From contig NZ_PCPR01000002.1 in NCBI RefSeq assembly GCF_002979775.1, forward strand, positions 372,001 to 436,000: 64,000 nt of DNA. The letters are read 5' to 3'. The first letter of the stretch is position 1; each line of letters starts with the position of its first letter. The translations under genes and the position numbers were made by a program. The notes under the pieces were generated by a model that saw only the letters and a list, made by a program, of their open reading frames with translations, was not told the DNA's origin and ran no database searches. Source of the stretch: Arthrobacter sp. MYb23. Lineage in GTDB: Bacteria; Actinomycetota; Actinomycetes; Actinomycetales; Micrococcaceae. Positions 8,250 to 17,064 of the stretch are shown one piece after another.

Positions 8250-10133
8250 ATGCGGTCAATAGTAAAACGCGTACTCGCCGTGATCGGCCTGGCAGGAATG
8301 TTGGCCCTCCCGGCCACCTCCGCTTGGGCTGAAAGTCCGGTAACACTGGATCCCACCACCAAGATCGTGGACTCCGCGGGCGTGCTCGGCGGCGACAAAG
8401 CCAAGGTCCAGGAAGCCATTCAGAAGCTTGGCACCGACCACGCAATGACATTGCACGCTGTGTTCGTCAAACGGTTCGAGAACCCCACCGACCGTGTCCA
8501 GTGGGCTGAAGAAGTGGCGAAGAAGGCGCAGCTCGGGCCGAACGCTCTAGTTCTCGCCGTAGCAACGGACACACGGCAGTACCAGCTGAGCAAACCCAAC
8601 AACAGCAAAATCACCAACGCGCAACGGGACACGATCACCAGCAAGGCCATCGATCCTCAGCTGCGTGCAGGTAACTACGCCCAGGCTGTCATAGACGCCG
8701 CTGCCGCCATCGGGGACGCCGCAGGCGGAGGAAGCGGAACCGTACCCAGCGGCAACGCCGGTGTTGGCGTCCTCGTTGGAGTCGGTGTAGTAGCGGCAGG
8801 TGGCGCAGGGACGTATCTCTACTTGCGGAACCGTCGCAAGAAAGGCAACACCAAGGCCGTCAGCGCGAGTTACGGACCCCAGGGTGAACAGCTTGACCCC
8901 TTGGCCGGCCTGACCATCCCAGAGCTGCGGCAGAAGAGCGGTTCGCTGTTAATCGAGGCGGACGACGCCATCAAGTCCAGCGAGCAGGAACTCGGCTTCG
9001 CCCAAGCCCAGTATGGTGACTCCGCGATTGGCAACTTCACCAAGGCCTTGGAAGAGGCGAAGGGCCACATGACGGAGTCCTTCAAGCTACAGCAGCAGCT
9101 GGATGACCACATTCCCGACACCGAGGAGCAGCAGCGTAGTTGGCTCGGCGAAATCATTCGCCGCTCCGAGGCCGCTCTGGCATCTCTGCGGGATCAGAAG
9201 GCTGACTTCGACTCCTTGCGCGAGCTTGAGAAGAACGCCCCCCAAGCCTTGGCAGCCGTGACTGCGGGAGCCAGGGAAGCCGATGCAAAGATCGCCAGCG
9301 CGGAGCAATCACTTGAGGGTTTGCGCGCCAAGTACGCCGATTCTGCGTTGACTCAGGTCTCCGACAACATCCTGCAGGCCAAGGAGCGGCTCGCATTCGT
9401 TCAGAACGCCGCCGCCGCGGCCCAGGAGAAGTTGGCTGCGGGAGAGAACAGCCTGGCTGCAGTTGCGGTCCGCGCCGCCGAGGAAAGCCTGCACCAAACC
9501 AACGTACTGATCGATGCCATCTCCAAAACGGCCGGCAGTTTGGATGAGGCCCGCGCGTCCTTGGAAGGCGCCGTGGCGGAGACCAGCCAGGACCTCGCTC
9601 AGGCCAGGGCCATGATCCAATCGGGCGAGCACCCCGAACTTGCCGGCCCCGTAGCCGGCGTGGAAGCAGCCTTGGCACAGGTGAAGACCGAAATCCAGGG
9701 TGGGAAGATCGACCCCATCGCTACGCTCAGCCGTGTGGAGTCGGCCCACCAGGCCCTGGACCAGTCCTTGTCCGGTATTCGCGACCAGCAGGAGCAGGCC
9801 CGCCGGGCACAGGCATCGCTGCAGCAGACCATCATGGCTGCGCAGGCCCAAATCAGCGCGACGTCCGACTACATCACCGCCCGCCGCGGTGGCGTGGGCA
9901 CAGAGGCCCGAACGAGGTTGGCCGAAGCTCAGCGCAATCTCGATTACGCGCTGTCCATCTCCCGCAATGATCCCGTCACGGCGCTAACCTACGCCCAGCA
10001 GGCGCATTCACTTGCTGCCCAGGCGGCGCAGCTTGCACAGTCCGACGTCGACCAGTTCGGCTATGCCGACCAGGGCCAAGGCTACGGACGCGGCGGCTGG
10101 GGTGGCGACGGCGGCGGCGGAGGCGACTTCTAG
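8250..10133 (+). CDS. TPM-domain protein with signal peptide, membrane helix and long coiled-coil
   Basis: 627-aa protein of unassigned function. Residues 1-27 look like a signal peptide ending AWA; about 35-150 is a TPM (TLP18.3/Psb32/MOLO-1) domain; about 171-193 is a transmembrane helix followed by the basic RNRRKK; about 230-600 is Ala/Gln/Glu-rich coiled coil; the tail is Gly/Tyr-rich. The domain order puts TPM outside and the coiled coil inside. Start at 8250 is supported by GAAGGG upstream and by the signal peptide; upstream in-frame codons are not protein-like. An in-frame ATG at 8175 is a weaker alternative. PspA follows 98 nt downstream. Confidence 0.85.
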   Translation: MRSIVKRVLAVIGLAGMLALPATSAWAESPVTLDPTTKIVDSAGVLGGDKAKVQEAIQKLGTDHAMTLHAVFVKRFENPTDRVQWAEEVAKKAQLGPNALVLAVATDTRQYQLSKPNNSKITNAQRDTITSKAIDPQLRAGNYAQAVIDAAAAIGDAAGGGSGTVPSGNAGVGVLVGVGVVAAGGAGTYLYLRNRRKKGNTKAVSASYGPQGEQLDPLAGLTIPELRQKSGSLLIEADDAIKSSEQELGFAQAQYGDSAIGNFTKALEEAKGHMTESFKLQQQLDDHIPDTEEQQRSWLGEIIRRSEAALASLRDQKADFDSLRELEKNAPQALAAVTAGAREADAKIASAEQSLEGLRAKYADSALTQVSDNILQAKERLAFVQNAAAAAQEKLAAGENSLAAVAVRAAEESLHQTNVLIDAISKTAGSLDEARASLEGAVAETSQDLAQARAMIQSGEHPELAGPVAGVEAALAQVKTEIQGGKIDPIATLSRVESAHQALDQSLSGIRDQQEQARRAQASLQQTIMAAQAQISATSDYITARRGGVGTEARTRLAEAQRNLDYALSISRNDPVTALTYAQQAHSLAAQAAQLAQSDVDQFGYADQGQGYGRGGWGGDGGGGGDF

Positions 10134-10231
10134 CCCGACAGACTAAGTGGGGTCCATGCCCCGCATAGAAGCGGTACAACAACTGATCACTGATTTCAGT
10201 GTCACCACTGAGCAGGACGAAAGGCAACACC

Positions 10232-11020
10232 ATGGTTAAGCAGTCCATTTTCGGTCGGATCTCACAGCTCGCCAAGGCGAACATCAACGCCTTGCTGGAC
10301 CAGGCTGAGGATCCGCAGAAGATGCTGGACCAGATGGTCCGCGACTACACGAACAACATTGCCGAGGCCGAATCAGCCGTGGCCCAGACCATCGGCAATC
10401 TTCGGATGCTGCAGGCGGACTACAACGAAGACGTCAAGAACGCGCAGGACTGGGGCAACAAGGCCCTGGCAGCTTCCCGTAAGGCCGATGAGTACCGCAC
10501 GGCCGGCGACTCCGTTGATGCCCAGAAGTTCGACAACCTTGCCAAGGTAGCCATCCAGCGTCAAATGACTGCTGAGTCCGAGGCAAAGGCCGCGGAACCG
10601 AGCATCGCTTCGCAGACCGAGGTAGTGGACAAGCTCAAGACCGGGCTTGACCAGATGAAGAACAAGCTCAACCAGCTCACCGCCAAGCGCAACGAACTGG
10701 TGGCGCGCTCAAAGACTGCTGCGGCGCAGACCCAGGTGCACGATGCCCTCAAGAGCATCGACATCATGGATCCCACCAGCGAGGTGGGCCGCTTCGAAGA
10801 GAAGATCCGCCGTGAAGAGGCCAAGGTCCTGGGCCAGCAAGAGCTCGCAAGCTCCAGCCTGGACGCCCAGTTCAACCAGCTTGAAGACCTCGGCGAGCAG
10901 ACAGAAATCGAAGCTCGCCTTGCAGCACTCAAGTCGGGTGGCTCCAAACCCGCCATTGGAGCTGGCGCTCCTGCCTCGACTGGCGCAACCATCGAAGAAG
11001 CCGACTTCGACAAGCTCTAA
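10232..11020 (+). CDS. pspA: PspA/IM30 family phage-shock protein
   Basis: Peripheral membrane protein that binds and stabilises stressed cytoplasmic membrane. The 262-aa sequence begins MVKQSIFGRISQLAKANINA, the amphipathic N-terminal helix typical of PspA/Vipp1, followed by the DQAEDPQKMLDQMVRDY segment and a long alpha-helical coiled-coil domain. The ATG at 10232 has GAAAGG upstream; an in-frame start at 10199 lacks family resemblance. Genomic pairing with the TPM/coiled-coil protein suggests the two act together. Confidence 0.92.
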   Translation: MVKQSIFGRISQLAKANINALLDQAEDPQKMLDQMVRDYTNNIAEAESAVAQTIGNLRMLQADYNEDVKNAQDWGNKALAASRKADEYRTAGDSVDAQKFDNLAKVAIQRQMTAESEAKAAEPSIASQTEVVDKLKTGLDQMKNKLNQLTAKRNELVARSKTAAAQTQVHDALKSIDIMDPTSEVGRFEEKIRREEAKVLGQQELASSSLDAQFNQLEDLGEQTEIEARLAALKSGGSKPAIGAGAPASTGATIEEADFDKL

Positions 11021-11061
11021 GAATCGCTTGGACAGACTGTCCTGACGTACTGCTGAATCAC

Positions 11062-11103
11062 GAAACGGGCCGGATCCTGAAGGGGATCCGGCCCGTTTCT
11101 TTA
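11062..11103 (+). terminator. Intrinsic terminator after pspA
   Basis: Perfect 16-bp stem (11062-11077 with 11084-11099), 6-nt loop, then TTT. Located 42 nt after the pspA stop and 28 nt before the convergent GntR gene stop, so it may serve both. Confidence 0.8.
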
Positions 11104-11130
11104 AAGATCGTTTATTAGTCGTCGTTACCG

Positions 11131-11940
11131 CTATACCGCGCCAGGGCCTGCGGACTCCTGCGCTGGGCTCGCGTCCGTGGCCACTTCGGCCCGGATCTCA
11201 AATCCCTTGGGATGGAAGTACGTTACGGTGCACTCCAGCACCTCTCCGTGGTCACCGAGCGTGGTGCGCTCCAGACGCGGCACCATGGCGAACCCACGGA
11301 CGTTCAGGGCGTCTGCCAGGTGTTCGGGTGGGGCATGCATGGTGACCGTGATTTCCGCCCGCTGCAGTGGCTTCAGCGTACGGTCCTGGATGACCTGGTA
11401 AATGGAGTTGCGTTCGGCATCCGCCAAACTGATGTGGCGCCCAATGTGAGAGGGGATGAAGATCTCCGCAATCGCATAGGGCCAGCCGGCACTCGAATAG
11501 GAGCGGCGTATCACCAGGACAAGGTTGTCCTCGGAAACCAGCTTTGCCGGCACCGAGCCATCCTTTTCCATCCATTTGTATTCAATGAGGCCCTTGACGG
11601 TCTTCATCCCTGCAGCAGTGAATGTCTCCATGAAGGGCGCCAGGCGGTTCAGCATCTTCACCGGACGCTGGGCCATCACGAAAGTACCCTTGCCCTGTCG
11701 CCGGACCAAGAGACCTTTCGCTACGAGCCTTTCGATCGCCTTCCGGACCGTGGTGCGGCTGATGCCGTAGGAATCCATCAGGGTCTCCTCGGTGGGTATC
11801 CGGGACCCCGGCTCCAGCCGGCTGACTTGATCTGTCAGTACGTCAGCCACCTGTTGGTACACGGCAACCGGACCGTCCCTCTGAAGGTCTTCACGCTTGA
11901 GGCCAAATCCATAGTCTTCGTTGACCATTGAGCTTCCCAT
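11131..11940 (-). CDS. GntR family transcriptional regulator, HutC/UTRA subfamily
   Basis: DNA-binding repressor with an N-terminal winged helix-turn-helix (about residues 22-92; GSRIPTEETLMDSYGISRTT and the LVRRQGKGTFV wing) and a C-terminal UTRA effector domain (about 110-255). The effector is not evident; family members sense sugars, amino acids or histidine intermediates. ATG at 11940 has a loosely placed GAGG; the ATG at 11928 with GGGAAG four bases upstream is an equally reasonable start. It stands alone between pspA (convergent) and the tRNA genes, so the target genes are probably elsewhere. Confidence 0.85.
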   Translation of the reverse strand: MGSSMVNEDYGFGLKREDLQRDGPVAVYQQVADVLTDQVSRLEPGSRIPTEETLMDSYGISRTTVRKAIERLVAKGLLVRRQGKGTFVMAQRPVKMLNRLAPFMETFTAAGMKTVKGLIEYKWMEKDGSVPAKLVSEDNLVLVIRRSYSSAGWPYAIAEIFIPSHIGRHISLADAERNSIYQVIQDRTLKPLQRAEITVTMHAPPEHLADALNVRGFAMVPRLERTTLGDHGEVLECTVTYFHPKGFEIRAEVATDASPAQESAGPGAV

Positions 11941-12004
11941 CTATTTCTTGCCTCAGCGAATCCGGGTTTGATGCTAGCACCGGGATGACCGTGATGACTT
12001 AAAC

Positions 12005-12042
12005 AAAAGATCCGGATCAGTAATTACTGATCCGGATCTTTT
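12005..12042 (-). terminator. Terminator of tRNA-fMet copy 1
   Basis: Perfect 38-nt palindrome ending in TTTT on the minus strand, 7 nt past the tRNA 3' end. It closely resembles the hairpin after copy 2, with compensatory changes in the stem. Confidence 0.8.
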
Positions 12043-12048
12043 CTCCAG

Positions 12049-12122
12049 TTGCGGGGACAGGATTTGAACCTGTGACCTCTGGGTTATGAGCCCAGCGAGC
12101 TACCGAACTGCTCCACCCCGCG
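12049..12122 (-). tRNA. Initiator tRNA-fMet (CAT), copy 1
   Basis: 74-nt tRNA without encoded CCA. Initiator identity is shown by the C1:A72 mismatch at the acceptor end and three consecutive G:C pairs at the base of the anticodon stem (GGG-CTCATAA-CCC). The anticodon CAT corresponds to 12086-12088. A TAGAGT box lies about 13 nt upstream of the 5' end. Confidence 0.97.
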
Positions 12123-12343
12123 TCGCAAGAACAACTCTACCGCACCCACCCGGGTGCTTCTGACCAAATGGCAGCTAAGGTGCCGCAGATCACTCCGCAC
12201 CCCAAGCCTCGCCTTAGCCGCGTCCGCGGGCCAGAATGTGATTCCACATCGGGCCACCGACGTGGCCGCCACATCCGTACGCTGAACCTGCGGCATGGTG
12301 AGCCTAGGTCTTGAGGGCATCCCAGATGTTGAGGGCAAAACAA

Positions 12344-12379
12344 AAGGTCCGGATCAGTAGTAACTGATCCGGACCTTCT
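12344..12379 (-). terminator. Terminator of tRNA-fMet copy 2
   Basis: 15-bp perfect stem (12344-12358 with 12363-12377) with a 4-nt loop just past the tRNA 3' end. Confidence 0.75.
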
Positions 12380-12386
12380 TCTCCAG

Positions 12387-12460
12387 TTGCGGGGACAGGA
12401 TTTGAACCTGTGACCTCTGGGTTATGAGCCCAGCGAGCTACCGAACTGCTCCACCCCGCG
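12387..12460 (-). tRNA. Initiator tRNA-fMet (CAT), copy 2
   Basis: Identical in sequence to the copy at 12049-12122, with the same C1:A72 mismatch and G:C-rich anticodon stem. Anticodon corresponds to 12424-12426. CCA is not encoded. Confidence 0.97.
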
Positions 12461-12535
12461 TCGCAAGAACAACACTACCGTGCGGTGAATGGCAGACCAA
12501 ATCCAGGCGACGTGATGTGCATCTCTCCGTAAGCA

Positions 12536-12580
12536 AAAGGCCGGCACCCCGTCCCCGAAGGGAAGCAGGTGCCGGCCTTT
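12536..12580 (-). terminator. Terminator of the UPF0182 gene
   Basis: 13-bp stem (12536-12548 with 12568-12580) ending in TTT on the minus strand, 16 nt after the UPF0182 stop. Confidence 0.7.
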
Positions 12581-12595
12581 CAGCCACCTGGAGAA

Positions 12596-15592
12596 CTAGC
12601 TGCTTGGCGTAGGCGAGGGTGTCGCACTGGGAGTGGCCTCCGGTGTTGCCGAAGGAGTCGCCGTGGCGCCCAGACGCGTTTCCGCATCCAGAGCCTTCTT
12701 CAAGGCCTCGGACAGCTTGGTCTGCTGGGCACCGTAAGCGGCAAAGTCGCCCTTGGCCAACGCAGCTTGGCCATCCACGATCGCCTTGTTGGCCTCGTCC
12801 AGTGCTGCCTTGAGGTCCGCCTTGGCGTCGGTGGGGCCAGTAGGCGGTGTAGTGGTGCCCGGAGGCGCAGTGGGCGTTTGGCCGTTGTTGTCTGCATCTC
12901 CGGCTGTAGCACCGGAGTTGCCACCGAACAGTTGGTCAAGTGCCTCGTCCAAAGTGGGCGCAAAGCCGATCTTGTCACCGAAGGCCACCAGCACACGCTG
13001 CAAAGTGGGGTACGACGTCTCTCCCGTGGACTTCAGGTACACGGGCTGCACATAGAGCAGGCCGCCACCCACAGGAAGAGTCAACAGGTTGCCGTTGAGC
13101 ACATCTGATGCGCCCTGTCGCAAAAGGTTCAACGCCTGGGACACCGTGGGATCGGAGTTGAACTTGTTTTGCGCCTGGCCGGGACCAGGGACCTGGGTGT
13201 CGGTGGGCAGCTCCAGAAGCCGCAGCTTTCCGTAGCTGTCCCCCTTGACGCCCTTGACGTTTCCGGCGTCCGAGTCAGCAGCAAGGAACCCGTACAGGAT
13301 GTTCCTGGCGCTGCCGTTGACCGTTTGCGGAATAAAGGAGGACGTCAGCTGGAATGCCGGCTTCTCTTGGTCGGGCATCTGCAGCGACATGTAGAACGGC
13401 GGCTGCTTGACGGCTTCCGAAACGGTGGGATCGTTCGGAACGCTCCAAGCATCGTTGTTCTGGTAGAAGCTGTCCGGATCCGTCACGTGGTAACGGCCGA
13501 GCAGTTCTCGCTGGACCTTGAAAAGGTCTTCGGGATAGCGAACGTGGCTCATGAGATCGCCGGACATTTCCGAGTACGGCTTGATGACGGTCGGGAAGAC
13601 CTTCTGCCATGCCTTCAGAATGGGATCCTGGTCATCCCAAGCGTAGAGATTTACGGAGCCGTCATAGGCGTCCACAGTGGCCTTGACCGAGTTACGGATG
13701 TAATTCACCGAGCTGTTCGGAAGAGCCACGGTGCGTCCGGCACTGGTCTGCGAGTCAACAGTGGCATTCTGCAGCTGTTGGGGCTGGGAGTACGGGAAGT
13801 ACTGGCTGGTCGTGTAGCCGTCAACAATCCACTTGACGCGGCCGTCCACCACTGCCGGGTACGCATTACCGTCGACGGTCAGGTACGGGGCAAGCTTCTC
13901 AACGCGTTCGCGCGGATTGCGTTCGTAGAGAATTTGGGATTCCGCGTTGACGCCGTCTGAGAGCAGGAGATCAGAAGACTGGAACTTGATGGAGTAGAGA
14001 ATTCTGTTGAGCCAGTTGCCAACGTTTGGTCCACCGTTACCGCTGAAGGTGTACTGCGTTTCTCCGCCGCCTTCACGGCCAGCCGGGCGGTCCTGCTCGC
14101 GGTTCGGGGCGCCGTCCGGCGCTCCCACGATGGAGTATTCAGGTGAATTCTCGCCGAAGTAGATGCGCGGCTCATAGGAAGTGTCGTTACCGAGGACGCC
14201 GTTGGACGGAATGCCTGACTGCAGGAACTCCGGTTTGCCGTCGGCAGTGAACTTGTTGCCCTTGGCTGCAACGACGCCGTACCCGTGGGTGTAGACGATG
14301 TGCCTGTTGACCCAGGTTTGCTGGTTGGCGCTTAGGCCGTCCGGGTTCAGTTCACGAACTGCAATGACGGTGTCCTGGACTTTGCCGTCCACCATGTAAC
14401 GGTCAACATTCAGGGTCTGCGGGAACTGGTAGTACGGACGGTACTGCTCCAACTGGGCAAACGCCGAAGAAATAAGGTTCGGGTCAAGGAGGCGGATGTT
14501 GGCAGTGGTCTGTGCGTCCGCGGCCAAGGCACCTGTTGTGGCGGTGGTGGTGGCGTTGTAGGCGGATACATCAATCTTGTCCAGACCGTAGGCAGCCCGC
14601 GTCATCTTGATATTTCGATCGATGAAGTCCTTTTCCAAGGTGTTCTCGGACGGACGTACCTGGAACTGCTGAATGACCCACGGGTAGACGCCACCGGCAA
14701 GGATGGCCGTGATGACCAACATGGCGGTACCGATCACCGGAAGGCGCCAGCGGCCAATAACCGCTGCAATGATGAACAGGATGGCAACAAGGCCCGCGGC
14801 AACAGCAAGGATCGCCTTGGTGGGCACCACGGCATTAACATCCGTGTACAGTGCGCCGGCCCAGCGGCCCGAGTTGCTCTGAACAGTGGTGTACCTGTCC
14901 AGCCAGAAGTTGATGCCCAGCAGGACCAGGAAGAGAGCGCCCGTGACGGCGATATGGATCTGCGCGGCACGGCTCGTAAAGATCCCGCGTTCCATGAGGC
15001 GGATGCTGCCGTAGAGGTAGTGAGTCAAGATGCCGGCAATACCGGCAACTACCGCGATGCTGATCAGGAAACCCGTGACGAAACCGAGGAACGGCAGCGT
15101 CATCAGGTAGAAGCTGATGTCCATGTTGAAGAGCGGATCGTTCTGCCCGAAGGGCTCCTGGTTGAAGAACAACAGGGCCTTCTGCCACTGGCTGGCGGCT
15201 GCACTGCCGGCGAAAAGCCCGAACAGGATGGGGAGCCCGATCATGACAACGCGGCGAACAGGCTCAAGCTGTGCCTGGTAACGGTTGAGGTTGTCCCGGG
15301 CCTCAGCATCCGGAGCATAGACGGGCCGGGAGCGGTAGGCGATCCTGATGGCGAAGAAAACAGCGGCAAACATCATGGCGAAACCGATGAGGAACGTGAT
15401 GATCCTGGCGAGGTTTTCGCGGATATAAACTTCGAAGAAGCCAAGCTGCTGGTACCACAGGACGTCAGTCCACACATTGGCGAAGAAAATGAACCCGACG
15501 ACGGCCACTGCCACGACAATGAGCGTCGGAGTCAGGGCACCTCGTCTCAGCGGTGATCTTCCGGGCGGGTTGGAGCTGGCGGGACGGGACAA
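12596..15592 (-). CDS. UPF0182 family large membrane protein
   Basis: Member of the actinobacterial UPF0182 family (Rv3193c of M. tuberculosis is a homologue); function unknown. The protein has about seven transmembrane helices in its first 320 residues, then a roughly 550-residue extracytoplasmic domain, a Pro/Thr-rich linker, a short Ala/Lys helical segment and a Thr/Ser/Pro tail. I place the start at the TTG at 15592, giving 998 aa, because GAGG sits 7 nt upstream; a TTG at 15643 is in frame but has no ribosome-binding site. It is followed by a divergent-protease neighbourhood conserved in actinobacteria. Confidence 0.88.
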   Translation of the reverse strand: MSRPASSNPPGRSPLRRGALTPTLIVVAVAVVGFIFFANVWTDVLWYQQLGFFEVYIRENLARIITFLIGFAMMFAAVFFAIRIAYRSRPVYAPDAEARDNLNRYQAQLEPVRRVVMIGLPILFGLFAGSAAASQWQKALLFFNQEPFGQNDPLFNMDISFYLMTLPFLGFVTGFLISIAVVAGIAGILTHYLYGSIRLMERGIFTSRAAQIHIAVTGALFLVLLGINFWLDRYTTVQSNSGRWAGALYTDVNAVVPTKAILAVAAGLVAILFIIAAVIGRWRLPVIGTAMLVITAILAGGVYPWVIQQFQVRPSENTLEKDFIDRNIKMTRAAYGLDKIDVSAYNATTTATTGALAADAQTTANIRLLDPNLISSAFAQLEQYRPYYQFPQTLNVDRYMVDGKVQDTVIAVRELNPDGLSANQQTWVNRHIVYTHGYGVVAAKGNKFTADGKPEFLQSGIPSNGVLGNDTSYEPRIYFGENSPEYSIVGAPDGAPNREQDRPAGREGGGETQYTFSGNGGPNVGNWLNRILYSIKFQSSDLLLSDGVNAESQILYERNPRERVEKLAPYLTVDGNAYPAVVDGRVKWIVDGYTTSQYFPYSQPQQLQNATVDSQTSAGRTVALPNSSVNYIRNSVKATVDAYDGSVNLYAWDDQDPILKAWQKVFPTVIKPYSEMSGDLMSHVRYPEDLFKVQRELLGRYHVTDPDSFYQNNDAWSVPNDPTVSEAVKQPPFYMSLQMPDQEKPAFQLTSSFIPQTVNGSARNILYGFLAADSDAGNVKGVKGDSYGKLRLLELPTDTQVPGPGQAQNKFNSDPTVSQALNLLRQGASDVLNGNLLTLPVGGGLLYVQPVYLKSTGETSYPTLQRVLVAFGDKIGFAPTLDEALDQLFGGNSGATAGDADNNGQTPTAPPGTTTPPTGPTDAKADLKAALDEANKAIVDGQAALAKGDFAAYGAQQTKLSEALKKALDAETRLGATATPSATPEATPSATPSPTPSS

Positions 15593-15717
15593 ACTCTGTA
15601 CCTCATTGGTGTCAGTGAACAGTCGGTGTGCGCGTGTTGACAATCTCTACCGCTGGGAGGTGGCAGAGGCCGTCATCTATGCCACGAGTGGCAGTGAAGC
15701 TAAGTTCCACCGTCAGT

Positions 15718-16854
15718 CTAGTTGTTTGTGCAGGTGGGAAGGCTCCCCGTGTCCTGGCCGGCTCCGAGGCGCTCCACGGCGGAGGTGGCGTCGGCAAGGG
15801 TTTCCACTTTTACTACCTGGAGCCCGTCCGGTACGTGGCCTACGACATCGGCACAATTGGATGCCGGCGCGAGGAACATTGTGGCGCCCTTTTGGCGGGC
15901 GCCGATCATCTTTTGGGCAATACCGCCGATTGGTCCCACAGCACCATCGGCCGTGATGGTTCCCGTGCCCGCGACGTGTTTGCCGCCCGTGAGATCCCCC
16001 GGAGTGAGGTTGTCCACAATCCCCAGGGCAAACATCATGCCTGCGCTGGGTCCGCCAACATTGTCCAAGGAGATGCTGACGTCGAACGGGAACGTAAAGT
16101 CACTAGCCAGCAACACACCCAGAACGTACCTGTCGGCCTGGTTCTTAGTGGGGGTAATCGTCTCGGACACCGCAGTGCCTTTCCTGTCCAAGCCCACAAC
16201 GACCGGCGATCCAGCACCCGCGGCCAGTTCTGCCTGGACCACGCTCATGGAGGTGATCGCCTTGCCATTGATGGAGACCAGCCGGTCACCTTCCTGGATC
16301 TTGCCGACGGATGGAGAAGGGTCCGACAGACCTGCGACGTTGAGCCGCTGCTCAAACGGAATCTCAAGCTCACGCAATGCTGCCGCTACGGCGTTCTCCT
16401 GCGATGTTTCCATGGCGATTTCGCCTTGCTGCACAGTCTGCTCGGCCGTGGTGCCCTTGGGATAGATAAGTTCCTCCGGATAAATGGCTTTGGAGGGATC
16501 CAACCACGCCCGGAACACGTCGAAGATGGTTGCCGGGGTCTTCGGACCGCCCGTCATGACCACAGTGGTCAGGTCAAGGTTGCCATTCGCTGGAAAAGAC
16601 TCACGACCAGTAATACTGATGACGGGCTTGTCGCCGTCCTTACCCAAGGTATTGAAGGTAGGGCCCGCCGACTCAATGACATACGGAACCGGCAACGCTG
16701 CCGCCCCGATGCCGAGGCCCAGGGCGAGGAGACCGGAGATCACCATGATCATGTACCGGCCGTCACGGGGCGGCGACGGAGGCGCGGAGGTGGAATCGGC
16801 GTCGGGCGTCTGACGCGGGTCCAATGAGCCCTCGGGGCTGGGCGAAGTAAGCAT
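15718..16854 (-). CDS. Membrane-anchored PDZ/Lon-type (S16) serine protease, YlbL family
   Basis: 378-aa protein with a Ser/Pro-rich cytoplasmic N-terminus, one transmembrane helix (about 34-57), a PDZ domain (about 150-235) and a C-terminal Lon-like catalytic domain. The Ser-Lys dyad is visible: Ser about 270 in GGPSAGMMF and Lys about 315 in GGIAQKMIGA, at the spacing expected for Lon proteases. No ATPase domain is present. ATG at 16854 has GAGAGG 5 nt upstream; the in-frame extension to 16923 looks non-coding. Lies 125 nt upstream of the UPF0182 gene on the same strand and diverges from the Zincin_2 gene. Confidence 0.9.
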   Translation of the reverse strand: MLTSPSPEGSLDPRQTPDADSTSAPPSPPRDGRYMIMVISGLLALGLGIGAAALPVPYVIESAGPTFNTLGKDGDKPVISITGRESFPANGNLDLTTVVMTGGPKTPATIFDVFRAWLDPSKAIYPEELIYPKGTTAEQTVQQGEIAMETSQENAVAAALRELEIPFEQRLNVAGLSDPSPSVGKIQEGDRLVSINGKAITSMSVVQAELAAGAGSPVVVGLDRKGTAVSETITPTKNQADRYVLGVLLASDFTFPFDVSISLDNVGGPSAGMMFALGIVDNLTPGDLTGGKHVAGTGTITADGAVGPIGGIAQKMIGARQKGATMFLAPASNCADVVGHVPDGLQVVKVETLADATSAVERLGAGQDTGSLPTCTNN

Positions 16855-17064
16855 TGAGGCCTCTCTATGCCGGCATTGCGTGACCGGATCCATGGCTCCT
16901 GCCGCCGAAAGCGGCGGCGGCACATACCAAACATCAACACTACGCGGTCTGTCGTTGCAGGACTGCTTTGCCTACAGCGAACGGGAGCTCCTCCGGGCAG
17001 ACAGCCTTCCGGCTGCGCGGTACGGTGAAAGAGATCACCAGCCAGTTCGACGATCGGCGGCACC

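Larger units (their letters stand above)
12005..12142. repeat. Direct repeat unit A (tRNA-fMet plus terminator)
   Basis: Duplicated with 12342-12480 at a spacing of 338 bp. The tRNA part is identical; the terminator differs by a few compensatory bases and the upstream flank (to CTACCG) by one base. The 200 nt between the copies shows no gene. Confidence 0.9.
12342..12480. repeat. Direct repeat unit B (tRNA-fMet plus terminator)
   Basis: Second copy of the unit at 12005-12142. Upstream of this copy on the minus strand there is a better promoter: TTGGTC, 17-nt spacer, TAGTGT. In copy A the same TTGGTC is 22 nt from TAGAGT. Confidence 0.9.

Noticed and set aside
12143..12340. Possible gene between the two tRNA-fMet copies
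   Set aside because: Open frames there run antisense or have no start signal; no RNA-like structure was found apart from the tRNA terminators.
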